DNA of 64,000 nt from Methanomassiliicoccaceae archaeon UBA71 (lineage in GTDB: Archaea > Thermoplasmatota > Thermoplasmata > Methanomassiliicoccales > Methanomethylophilaceae), in contig DARO01000007.1 of the NCBI GenBank assembly GCA_002504405.1, positions 59,299 to 123,298 on the forward strand, read 5' to 3'. The notes under the pieces are model-generated. The model was not told the origin of the DNA. It was given only the letters and a program-made list of their open reading frames with translations, and searched no databases. The first letter of the stretch is position 1, and each line of letters starts with the position of its first letter. Made by a program: the position numbers and the translations under genes. This document shows, piece after piece, positions 26,904 through 34,692 of the stretch.

Positions 26904-28280
26904 TCAGTTCCCCTCCGGCTTGTTTGCCGACGTCCTGTCGTCGAGGTCCACGTACTCCCTGGGCTCCATCATGTTGATGTAAGCCGGGCGCAGGATCTTG
27001 TTGGAGGTGATGAGCTCCTCGATGCGGTGGGCGCTCCACCCCACGATCCTGGCAGATGCGAACAGGGGGGTGTAGAGCTCCTTGGGTATGTCCAGCATGT
27101 CGTACACGAGGCCGCTGTAGAAGTCCACATTGGCGGACGCGCTGGTCGCGCTGGGCCTCTTGGCGAGTATGAGGTCGGGGGCCAGGGTCTCCACGCGCTC
27201 GTAGAACCTGAAGTCGTCCATGCGCCCCTTCTCGGCGGCAAGCTTCTGCACGAACGACTTGAAGACCTCCGCCCTGGGGTCAGATATGGTGTAGACGGCG
27301 TGTCCCATCCCGTATATGAGGCCGGCGTGGTCGAAGGCGTTCTTGTCGAGTATGTCGTTCAGGTACGCCTTCAGCTCCTCGTCGTCATCGGTGTGGCGGA
27401 CGTGCTTCCTGATGTCGTCCATCATGTCCATCACCTTCAGGTTCGCGCCCCCGTGCTTCGGCCCCTTCAGGGACGACATCGCCGCGGCGATCACCGCGTA
27501 GGTGTCGGAGCCCGAGGACGTGGTCACCCTGGTGGTGAAAGTGGAGTTGTTCCCTCCCCCGTGCTCCATGTGGAGGACCAGCGCCAGGTCGAGGACCGTC
27601 GCCTCCAGGTACGTGTAGGACTTGTCCGGCCTGAGCATCCTGAGTATGTTCTCAGCCGTCGACAGGTCCGGGTCCGGACGGTGGATGTACATGCTCTCGT
27701 CGTTGATGTAGTGGTTGTAGGCGTGGTAGCTGTAGACCGTCAGCATCGGGAAGACGCTGATGAGGTGTATGCACTGCCTGAGGACGTTGTTGAGGCTGTT
27801 GTCCAGAGCCCTCTTGTCGTACGAGGCCAGGAACAGTATGCATCTGGCGATGGAGTTCATGATGTCGCGGCTGGCGGCCTTCATGACCACGTCCCTGACG
27901 AACGTGACGGGAAGCCTCCTTTCCTCCGCCAGGTGCATCTTGAATTCCTCAAGCTCCGCCTGTGTCGGCAGCGACCCGAACAACAGGAGGTAGGTGCACT
28001 CCTCGAACCCGTACCTTTTGTTAATGAAGCCGTTGGTCAGGTCCTTGATGTCGTAACCGCGGTATCTGAGCTTGCCGCGGCAGGGCACCTTCTGCCCGTC
28101 GATCTTCTCGGTCCCGTCAACCTGTGAGACTGTGGTCAGCCCCACGACCACCCCGTTCCCCTTGGAGTCGCGCAGGCCCTTCTTGACATCGTATTTCTCG
28201 TACAGGTCGGCGGAGAAGCTGTCGCTGGAAAGGCACATGGCTGCCTTCCTCTCGATGAATTTCTTGTAATCGCTGTTCAT
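26904..28280 (-). CDS. gltA: Citrate synthase family protein
   Basis: Condenses oxaloacetate with acetyl-CoA (or propionyl-CoA) in the cytoplasm. 458 residues. The catalytic His regions HMEHGGGNNSTFTTRV and GPKHGGANLKVM and the catalytic Asp region SANVDFYSGLVYDML are visible, plus RGYDIKDL near residue 74. It is longer at the N-terminus than archaeal citrate synthases of about 380 residues and is closer in shape to the longer bacterial type. Likely feeds glutamate synthesis. A TATA-like TTATATCC near 28354-28362 precedes it. Confidence 0.9.
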   Translation of the reverse strand: MNSDYKKFIERKAAMCLSSDSFSADLYEKYDVKKGLRDSKGNGVVVGLTTVSQVDGTEKIDGQKVPCRGKLRYRGYDIKDLTNGFINKRYGFEECTYLLLFGSLPTQAELEEFKMHLAEERRLPVTFVRDVVMKAASRDIMNSIARCILFLASYDKRALDNSLNNVLRQCIHLISVFPMLTVYSYHAYNHYINDESMYIHRPDPDLSTAENILRMLRPDKSYTYLEATVLDLALVLHMEHGGGNNSTFTTRVTTSSGSDTYAVIAAAMSSLKGPKHGGANLKVMDMMDDIRKHVRHTDDDEELKAYLNDILDKNAFDHAGLIYGMGHAVYTISDPRAEVFKSFVQKLAAEKGRMDDFRFYERVETLAPDLILAKRPSATSASANVDFYSGLVYDMLDIPKELYTPLFASARIVGWSAHRIEELITSNKILRPAYINMMEPREYVDLDDRTSANKPEGN

Positions 28281-28461
28281 GAATTGGACCCCCTAACTCC
28301 AAGTCTGGCGGATTCTTCCGTTCTTCCTCGAACATCCTGGACGTAGACGTTGTGGATATAATACGCTTTCATCCGACCCGCCAGCTTCGCTGAACTATAA
28401 TATCCTGAAGCGCGTTGCAGGATGGGCCCTGAGAGGCATCAGGCTCACCGGGAGGCCGTTA

Positions 28462-29070
28462 ATGGGAGACGACGAATCCGAGACGAGTATGCAGGGGATC
28501 GACGCTCAGACGTACCGTTCGTTCTGGGCGGAGCTGAACGATATGCCCGACTACGATGCGTACCGCATGTACAGGGAGGCGGTGAAGGAATCCGCCTCGG
28601 ACCGCGCATCGAGGGCCAGGTTCAACGGGATCAGGAAGGCGGCGGTCCGCGTCGCCCGCGGCACCGGACAGGAGACCAGGGCGCTCCGCGCCGTCAAACT
28701 GTTGTCGATGGTGGTGGCGCTGCTGGCTCTCCTCCTGCTTTCGCTGAGGATCGGGGGCCTCCCCAGCCCGGACATGATCTACCAGGTCCCTGCCCAGTTC
28801 ATGACCAACGCCCTGTACCTGGCGATGTACTACGAGGCCGTATGGTCGGCTGCTGTCGCCGTGGCGGTGGCCGGCCTGATCCTGGCCTTCGCCTCCTCCG
28901 TGTACTGCGTGCACCGCCGGGATCGGGTGGTCCACAGGCTGACGGTCATCGCATGGGTCGGAGGCATCCCCGAGTCGTCATTGGTCGACCTCGCGGAGAT
29001 CGTGAGGTCGGACGGGCACCTGGAGGATGTCCTCTACTGGTGGGATCCCACAGGGGGAAGGGCGGAATGA
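28462..29070 (+). CDS. Membrane protein, unknown (first gene of four-gene operon)
   Basis: 202 residues: an 80-residue polar N-terminal region with charged helices, two membrane segments (LLSMVVALLALLLLSLRIG and SAAVAVAVAGLILAFASSVY), and a soluble C-terminus. No family recognised. A CTATAATAT box at 28395-28403 and a GGGAGG ribosome site at 28450-28455 precede ATG 28462. Its end overlaps the next gene by four bases (ATGA). Confidence 0.65.
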   Translation: MGDDESETSMQGIDAQTYRSFWAELNDMPDYDAYRMYREAVKESASDRASRARFNGIRKAAVRVARGTGQETRALRAVKLLSMVVALLALLLLSLRIGGLPSPDMIYQVPAQFMTNALYLAMYYEAVWSAAVAVAVAGLILAFASSVYCVHRRDRVVHRLTVIAWVGGIPESSLVDLAEIVRSDGHLEDVLYWWDPTGGRAE

Positions 29071-29456
29071 GGGCCATACACATCAACGTCACCGCGCTAA
29101 TCGGGATAGTTGGGTCCGTCCTGGTCCTGGCGAACGCGTGGGCAATGTACGCGAACCTGGATCCGTACGTCCTACAGCTCATCTTCGAGGCGCCCATGGT
29201 CGTCACCGCCGTTGCCTCCGCTGTGCTGTGCTCCGCATGCTGGATCCTGTGGGGCCTCTCCTCCGCCAGATGGTGGGCGCTCCTTGTACTGGCCCTCGCC
29301 ATCTACTCGCTGCTGATGGTGGGGGACTACTGGGTTGCCGATCCGTACTACGGGTTCATGCTATCGGCCGCAGGGACGGTGGTCATCGCCGCATCCATGG
29401 TACTGACGATCGTGGGGGTGTCGCCGGTGGTCTCGGTCGGGGGTGAGGGCAGATGA
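29067..29456 (+). CDS. Four-helix membrane protein, unknown
   Basis: 129 residues, nearly all membrane: INVTALIGIVGSVLVLANAW, VVTAVASAVLCSACWILWGL, WWALLVLALAIYSLLMV, and MLSAAGTVVIAASMVLTIVG. No domain recognised. Both ends overlap the neighbouring genes by 4 bp (ATGA), so it must be translated with them. Confidence 0.6.
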   Translation: MRAIHINVTALIGIVGSVLVLANAWAMYANLDPYVLQLIFEAPMVVTAVASAVLCSACWILWGLSSARWWALLVLALAIYSLLMVGDYWVADPYYGFMLSAAGTVVIAASMVLTIVGVSPVVSVGGEGR

Positions 29457-30136
29457 GCACATCGGAGGGCGGCGAGAAGCTGAAGCGCATCCTCAGGGTG
29501 AGGACCGGTTCGACCGTGCGTACGGTGGAGAGCACCGGGCCCGGATCCCAGCCGGCGGAATCGACGACCCGGGGCTTCCCGGAGCTGAGGAGCAGCTGCA
29601 GACGCTCCAGGTCCGAGGCCCGTCAGTTCCGCAGGTACTGCCGCCGCGCCAGGGCCATCGCGAAGGCGGATCCATCCGGATGGACCAAGGCCGGCAAGGT
29701 CGCTGTCTGGATGATCCCGCTCAGCATCGCGCTTTGGTTCCTGATAAGCTTCCTCGACTCGGGGATCGGCACCGTCTTCATGATGCCGGCAGACAACGAG
29801 TCGCTCGGGGAATACCTCTGGAAGCTGGTGTACGGGAATGTGGAAGCGATGGTCCACTTCCATCCGGAGGCTTTGGCGCTCGTCGCGATGTTCCTGGCCG
29901 GGGCGGTCGTGGCCGTGGCAGGACGCGTGATGGGGTGCTTGAGGAACCGCAGGGTCGCCCGCCGCCTGGTCGTGCGCGCCTACAGCGAGGGCGTCTCCGA
30001 GCACGACATGGTCGCCGTAAGGATGATGTTCACCAACAGCATGAAGAATCGCATAATGTGGAGGTCCAGTCATTTCCGGGTGTCGGACCTGGAGGACATG
30101 GACCGCATCACAGACATACTGGGGGGTTCGAGGTGA
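29453..30136 (+). CDS. Membrane protein, unknown (third gene of operon)
   Basis: 227 residues with an Arg/Ser-rich polar N-terminus (about 75 residues), two membrane segments (VAVWMIPLSIALWFLISFL and ALALVAMFLAGAVVAVAGRV), and a basic C-terminal region (CLRNRRVARRLVVRAY to the end). Same plan as the first gene of the operon, polar N-terminus plus two helices, though I see no clear sequence identity. Overlaps the ThiS-like gene by GTGA. Confidence 0.6.
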   Translation: MSTSEGGEKLKRILRVRTGSTVRTVESTGPGSQPAESTTRGFPELRSSCRRSRSEARQFRRYCRRARAIAKADPSGWTKAGKVAVWMIPLSIALWFLISFLDSGIGTVFMMPADNESLGEYLWKLVYGNVEAMVHFHPEALALVAMFLAGAVVAVAGRVMGCLRNRRVARRLVVRAYSEGVSEHDMVAVRMMFTNSMKNRIMWRSSHFRVSDLEDMDRITDILGGSR

Positions 30137-30324
30137 CGGCCGTTGAGGTTATGGGGCGCAGGCTGCCTGTAGTTGAAGGGCAGACTATCGAGGAGGCGGT
30201 ATCGGCGGCGGGCATGCATCCCGACGCTTTCCTCTTCATATTGGACGGTCGCCCCGTCCCGATGGACACCGTTCCCCCCGAGGGGGCGGTCGTCCGCGCC
30301 ATCAGGGTGGCGTCCGGCGGATGA
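30133..30324 (+). CDS. ThiS/MoaD/SAMP-like beta-grasp protein ending in Gly-Gly
   Basis: 63 residues starting at GTG 30133, whose TG overlaps the stop of the previous gene. The pattern is that of a small archaeal modifier or sulfur carrier: strand VEVMGRRLPVVEGQT, helix IEEAVSAAGM, FLFILDGRPVPMDTVPPEGA, and a C-terminal RVASGG. The terminal GG is the site that E1-like enzymes adenylate. It could carry sulfur for tRNA thiolation or cofactors, or be conjugated to proteins. No E1 gene is in the window. Being in an operon with three membrane proteins is unexpected. Confidence 0.7.
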   Translation: MTAVEVMGRRLPVVEGQTIEEAVSAAGMHPDAFLFILDGRPVPMDTVPPEGAVVRAIRVASGG

Positions 30325-31158
30325 TCAGCCCTTCGACATCTCCAGTATCGAATCGAAGTCGAGGCCGGCCGTCTCGGCCGCCTCCACCATCTCATCGATG
30401 TTGGACATGAACGCCGAGCGCGCGTCGGCGCCCTCCAACCTGCCGGACGAATGGGAAAGCGAGTCCTCCTCCGGGAACCTCAGGTCCATGTAAGGCAGCA
30501 CGCCCAGGCATTTCATCCCGGTCAGCTCCTCGATCCTCTCGATGCCGGACCTGAGTATCGATCCGTCGCCTCTGAACCTGTTGATGACGAACCCCTTGAG
30601 CTGGGGCCTGACGTCGTCCGGCAGAAGCCTCCACGTCCCGTAGATGGCGGCGAAGACGCCTCCCCTCTCGATGTCGCCGACGAGGATGGCGGGGATGCCC
30701 AGCTCGCGCATGAGCCCCACGTTGGCGAGGTCCCTGTCCATCAGGTTGAGCTCGGCCGGTGAGCCGGACCCCTCGCATATGACCATGCCGTGGCTGGACT
30801 CCAGGCGGTCGTACGCCTCGTGCACCTTGGCCATCACGGCGTCCCTGTCCATCGGATGGTCGGGCGTCACATCCATGAACGGCTTCCCGTTGACCACGAG
30901 CTGTATCACCCCGGGGCCGGACGGCTTGAGGAGGACGGGGTTCATGTCAGTCTCCGGCTCGAGGCCCGCCGACCATGCCTGGAAGGCCTGGCCCATTCCG
31001 ATCTCGCCCCCGTCCTGGGCGGCGTAGGAGTTGAGCGACAGGTTGGACGCCTTGAACGGGACGGGGTCCAGCCCCTGTCCGGAGAACCTCCTGCAAAGCA
31101 TCGCGCAGAACGTCGTCTTCCCGGCACCGGACGAGGTGCCCAGGACCAGTATCCTCAT
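30325..31158 (-). CDS. CobQ-type ATPase paralogue without amidotransferase domain
   Basis: 277 residues homologous to the N-terminal half of cobyric acid synthase: P-loop GTSSGAGKTTF (7-15), FKASNLSLNSY, MNPVLLKPSG, VICEGSGSPAELNLMDRD, and FVINRFRGDGSIL. The glutamine amidotransferase half is absent, so it cannot make its own ammonia. It begins in a four-base overlap with the stop of the full-length CobQ gene and presumably works with it, or acts in a related amidation or ligation. Last ~40 residues are acidic and unlike CobQ. Confidence 0.75.
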   Translation of the reverse strand: MRILVLGTSSGAGKTTFCAMLCRRFSGQGLDPVPFKASNLSLNSYAAQDGGEIGMGQAFQAWSAGLEPETDMNPVLLKPSGPGVIQLVVNGKPFMDVTPDHPMDRDAVMAKVHEAYDRLESSHGMVICEGSGSPAELNLMDRDLANVGLMRELGIPAILVGDIERGGVFAAIYGTWRLLPDDVRPQLKGFVINRFRGDGSILRSGIERIEELTGMKCLGVLPYMDLRFPEEDSLSHSSGRLEGADARSAFMSNIDEMVEAAETAGLDFDSILEMSKG

Positions 31159-32984
31159 TCGCTCACCCCCAGGATCCCGAGGAGCGCCGGGATGTCCATG
31201 TTCTCCTCGAACACGTCGGCCAGCTTCCCGATGTTCTCCTCCACCACGTCGTCGTAGTCCTTCGAGTCGCACAGCTCCACAGCCTCCCCTCCGTGCTTGA
31301 CGAACGAGAGGAAGTACCTGCGGAACGGCTTCCTGTCGAACACTCCGTGGAGGTAGGTGCCGAACAGCATCTCGCCCTCCCTGACGGAGCCCTCCTCCTG
31401 GGGTCCCTTGTCGAACCTGTTCTCGATGCGGAAGAGCGGTTCCTCCGTGACCTCCGACATGCCCATGTGGAGCTCGTATCCCGTCACGGTGCCGCCTCCG
31501 CCCACGAGCATCTCGCCCGTGCTGTTTACGATCCTCTTCTCGTACTTCCCGAAGACGGTGGTGTTGCCGAAGAATCCGAGCCCGTCCAGGACCGTGCCCG
31601 GCACCCCTCCCTCCAGTCCGAGGGAGTCGTCCAGCTTCGCCCCCATCATCTGGTATCCGCCGCAGATCCCGGCGATCGGCACCCTTCCCCTTAGCTTCCG
31701 AACGGCGTCCGCGATCCCCGTCTCCTCCATCCACCTCATGTCGTTGACGGTGTTCTTGGTGCCGGGCAGGACCACGGCGTCGACGCCCTCCAGGTCGGAC
31801 GCCTTCTCTACGAACACCACGGAGACGTCCTCCAGGAACAGCGGGTCGAGGTCGGTGAAGTTCGCTATGCGCGGGAACTTGATTACCCCGACCAGGCACT
31901 TCCCTTCGCCCCTGGACCTGAGCCCCCTGAGCGCCTCGGAGTCCTCGGACGGGAGTATAACGTCGGCATGGGGGACCACGCCTATCACCGGGATGCCGCA
32001 GACCTCCTCGAAGGCCGGGATCCCCTCCCTGAACCTCGACGTGTCCCCGCGGACGTTGTTGAATATGATGCCCTTGATCCTGCGGCGGTCCTCCTCCGGG
32101 ATCAGCTCGACCGTGCCTAGGGCGTATGCGAAGGACCCGCCCCATTCCACGTTCACGACCAGTATGACGTCGGCGTCGGCGATGACCGCCGCGCCCATGT
32201 TGGCTATGTCCCTGTCGTAGATGTTGATCTCCGCAGGCGACCCGGCGCCCTCCATGATGACGAAGTCGTACCTCTTCTTCAGGAACTCCACGTTCTCGCG
32301 GACGATCTCCCTGCCGGGCCCGGGCACGAACTCCCCGTAGTACGACTCCACGTCGTAGTCGGCGTAGGGCTTGCCGCACACCATCACCTGTGAAACGGTG
32401 TCCTTCTTCGGCTTGAGGAGGATGGGGTTCATGTGGCAGTCCGGGTTCTTGAGACCCGCCGCCTTAGCCTGGAGGGTCTGGATCATGGCTATCTCGGAGC
32501 CGCCCATGGTGACCTTCGAGTTGAGGCTCATGTTCTGGCTCTTGAACGGAGCCACCAGGTACCCCCTGCGCTGCAGTATCCTGCAGATGGCCGCCACCGT
32601 CACGGATTTGCCCGCATCGGATGTCGCGCCCACAACCATGAGCGCTCTGCCCTCCCTGAAGAACCTCCTCTTGGCCTCGATGAGAATCCCCGGGAAGCGG
32701 GGGTCCCCGGCCTCGGTGATACCGAGCCTCTCCACCTCGGACAGCACGAACTTCACCACAGGTGTGCGGTGTATGAAGAGGCAGTCGGTGCAGTTCCAGA
32801 TGGTGTTCCCTCTCTTACCAGTGATGAAGTTGCCGAGGTCCTCGTCCTCGCACGGGTAGAACGGGCAGTAGCAGAAGGTGCAGTCCTGGCCCTCGAAGTG
32901 GCTCGGGTGGTAATCGCAGCAGCGGTTTGGTCCGATCCAGCCTTTCGAGAGCTCCTCGTTCACCTTCTTCTTGATGCAGTCCAT
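31155..32984 (-). CDS. cobQ: Cobyric acid synthase fused to a Cys-rich N-terminal domain
   Basis: ATP- and glutamine-dependent amidation of adenosylcobyrinic acid a,c-diamide in cobalamin synthesis. 609 residues. Residues 1-80 hold a cysteine-rich small domain (Cys22, 23, 35, 38, 40, 45, 65, 68; CTFCYCPFYPCED), likely metal-binding. Then the ATPase domain (GATSDAGKS 119-127, FKSQNMSLNSK, MEGAGSPAEINIYDRD) and the class I amidotransferase domain with nucleophile region IAGICGGYQMMG and GTYLHGVFD. ATG 32984 is chosen; earlier starts lie in the TATA-like CATTAATATG region. Confidence 0.9.
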   Translation of the reverse strand: MDCIKKKVNEELSKGWIGPNRCCDYHPSHFEGQDCTFCYCPFYPCEDEDLGNFITGKRGNTIWNCTDCLFIHRTPVVKFVLSEVERLGITEAGDPRFPGILIEAKRRFFREGRALMVVGATSDAGKSVTVAAICRILQRRGYLVAPFKSQNMSLNSKVTMGGSEIAMIQTLQAKAAGLKNPDCHMNPILLKPKKDTVSQVMVCGKPYADYDVESYYGEFVPGPGREIVRENVEFLKKRYDFVIMEGAGSPAEINIYDRDIANMGAAVIADADVILVVNVEWGGSFAYALGTVELIPEEDRRRIKGIIFNNVRGDTSRFREGIPAFEEVCGIPVIGVVPHADVILPSEDSEALRGLRSRGEGKCLVGVIKFPRIANFTDLDPLFLEDVSVVFVEKASDLEGVDAVVLPGTKNTVNDMRWMEETGIADAVRKLRGRVPIAGICGGYQMMGAKLDDSLGLEGGVPGTVLDGLGFFGNTTVFGKYEKRIVNSTGEMLVGGGGTVTGYELHMGMSEVTEEPLFRIENRFDKGPQEEGSVREGEMLFGTYLHGVFDRKPFRRYFLSFVKHGGEAVELCDSKDYDDVVEENIGKLADVFEENMDIPALLGILGVSE

Positions 32985-33100
32985 GTGCGTGTCTCCGGGA
33001 CTGGATAGGTAATCCAACATATTAATGGTGGTAGACGCGGAGGACACGTCGTCCGGTGCCAGCGCCTTTCCTGGGGGCCCTGGAGGGGGCCAAATGTCGG

Positions 33101-33409
33101 TCAGCTGCCCTGTTCCGGGTCGTCGATACTTTCCATGTACATGGTCTGCCCTTCATCGGCCAGTCTGTAGCGGAACGTGATCACCTGGTCCTCCGGGCCG
33201 AGGTCGGGTATCGAACGGTAGTACAGAATCATGTAGACGGATATCGCAACCAGGATGACGTTCCCGATGGCCGAGCAGATCAAGACGACCGGGCCGAGGC
33301 CCACAGCGTACCCCGCCACCGATATAGCTAGCAAGACAGTTCCCACCGCCATCATCTTCTTGTACACCCCGTAGGTCTCCGCTGTGTCCGGCTGGAATAT
33401 TCCCTTCAT
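33101..33409 (-). CDS. Small two-helix membrane protein, unknown
   Basis: 102 residues with two membrane segments (MAVGTVLLAISVAGYAVGLG and VVLICSAIGNVILVAISVYM) and soluble, acidic ends. No family recognised. Single gene; divergent from the nuclease gene at 33505. Confidence 0.55.
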   Translation of the reverse strand: MKGIFQPDTAETYGVYKKMMAVGTVLLAISVAGYAVGLGPVVLICSAIGNVILVAISVYMILYYRSIPDLGPEDQVITFRYRLADEGQTMYMESIDDPEQGS

Positions 33410-33474
33410 GCTCTAGTCATGGATTCATTCATATAAACTGGGGCGGAGGGGTTTTCGGGGACCCCCTGCTCTCC

Positions 33475-33483
33475 CTTATATCC
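33475..33483 (+). promoter_or_regulatory. TATA box of the nuclease-ATPase operon
   Basis: CTTATATCC at -30 to -22 from ATG 33505, implying a leaderless transcript. Confidence 0.55.
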
Positions 33484-33504
33484 GCATACGCGGATTCGGG
33501 AAGC

Positions 33505-34692
33505 ATGGGTGCACGCTTCAGATTCGTACACTGCTCCGATCTCCACATCGGCAGCAGGTTCAAGGGCATCTCCGACGCGGACCCGGCTCTAGCCAGGAGG
33601 ATGAGGGAATCCGTGTTCCGGTCGTTCTCCAGGATAGTTGACGCTGCGCTGGAGGAGGACGCCCGGTTCATGGTGATATCGGGGGACGCGTTCGACGAGG
33701 ACACTGTGACGCCTGCGACGAGGCACTTCCTTGTGAAAGAACTGGCAAGGTTCGGGCGGCCCTGTTTCATGGCCAAGGGGAACCACGACCCTGTGTCCTC
33801 ATGGGACCTCAGCATACCCTTCCCGGCGAACGTCCATGTGTTCTCCGAGGAGCCGGAATCGGTGGACGTGCCCGGGCTGGAAGGCGTGGAGGTCGTCGGG
33901 GCCAGCTTCAAGGACTGGCACGAGGAGAGGAACCTCCCGTCACTCATGAGGGGGTCCCCGACAAAGTTCACGGTGGCATGTCTCCACTGCGACCTGGAAT
34001 CGGACGGGTCGGATTACGCCTACTCCCCATGCTCGCTGTCCGATATGCAGGGCAAGGGAGTCGACTATTGGGCGCTCGGCCACATCCACGTGCGGCAGGT
34101 GGTCTCGACGGACCCGTACGTCGTCTACTCCGGTAACATACAGGGGCGCAGTCCCAAGGAGACCGGGGAGAAGGGCGCGTACCTCGTCACTGTCGAGGGC
34201 GGCTCGGTCGCCGACCTGCGCTTCATGCCGACCCAGGGGATGGTCTGGAAGGACGAATCCTTCGACATCACCGGGAAGACGATGGATGTCCTGATCGAGG
34301 AGATGCGCGGATGCGCAGACGAGGACACCATCCTGAGGGTGCGTCTTCACGGCAGCGGCATCCTGGACGGGATGCTGAGGAAGAACCAGGGAAGCCTCGA
34401 GGAGTACCTGTCCGGGGCCCTCGGCTGCACCGTCTGCAGCGTCGTGGTCGGGACATCCCCGGAGATCGACCTGGACCGGAGGGCGGAGGGGAGCGATGTC
34501 ACCGCCAAGGTCATCCAGGCGGGTGCCGCCCTACGCTCCGCCGGGAGGGAGGCCATCCTGGAGGCGATCCGTGAGAATCCCATAGCCAGGAAGCAGATCG
34601 ACTTCTTCGAGGAGATGACCGACGATGAGCTGATGGAGCTGGCGGACAGGGCGACTAGGCTGCTGGTTGCGAGCATGGAGGCGCCGAGATGA
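33505..34692 (+). CDS. Mre11/SbcD-like metallophosphoesterase (YhaO type)
   Basis: DNA repair nuclease subunit, 395 residues. Calcineurin-like metal motifs are all there: CSDLHIGSRF (Asp12, His14), VISGDAFDED, MAKGNHDPVSS, a histidine in VACLHCDLES, and WALGHIHVRQ. The C-terminal ~150 residues form a capping region as in bacterial YhaO. Together with the following ATPase, whose start overlaps its stop by four bases, it looks like a YhaO/YhaN-type pair rather than the classic archaeal Mre11-Rad50 operon with HerA-NurA. Confidence 0.85.
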   Translation: MGARFRFVHCSDLHIGSRFKGISDADPALARRMRESVFRSFSRIVDAALEEDARFMVISGDAFDEDTVTPATRHFLVKELARFGRPCFMAKGNHDPVSSWDLSIPFPANVHVFSEEPESVDVPGLEGVEVVGASFKDWHEERNLPSLMRGSPTKFTVACLHCDLESDGSDYAYSPCSLSDMQGKGVDYWALGHIHVRQVVSTDPYVVYSGNIQGRSPKETGEKGAYLVTVEGGSVADLRFMPTQGMVWKDESFDITGKTMDVLIEEMRGCADEDTILRVRLHGSGILDGMLRKNQGSLEEYLSGALGCTVCSVVVGTSPEIDLDRRAEGSDVTAKVIQAGAALRSAGREAILEAIRENPIARKQIDFFEEMTDDELMELADRATRLLVASMEAPR

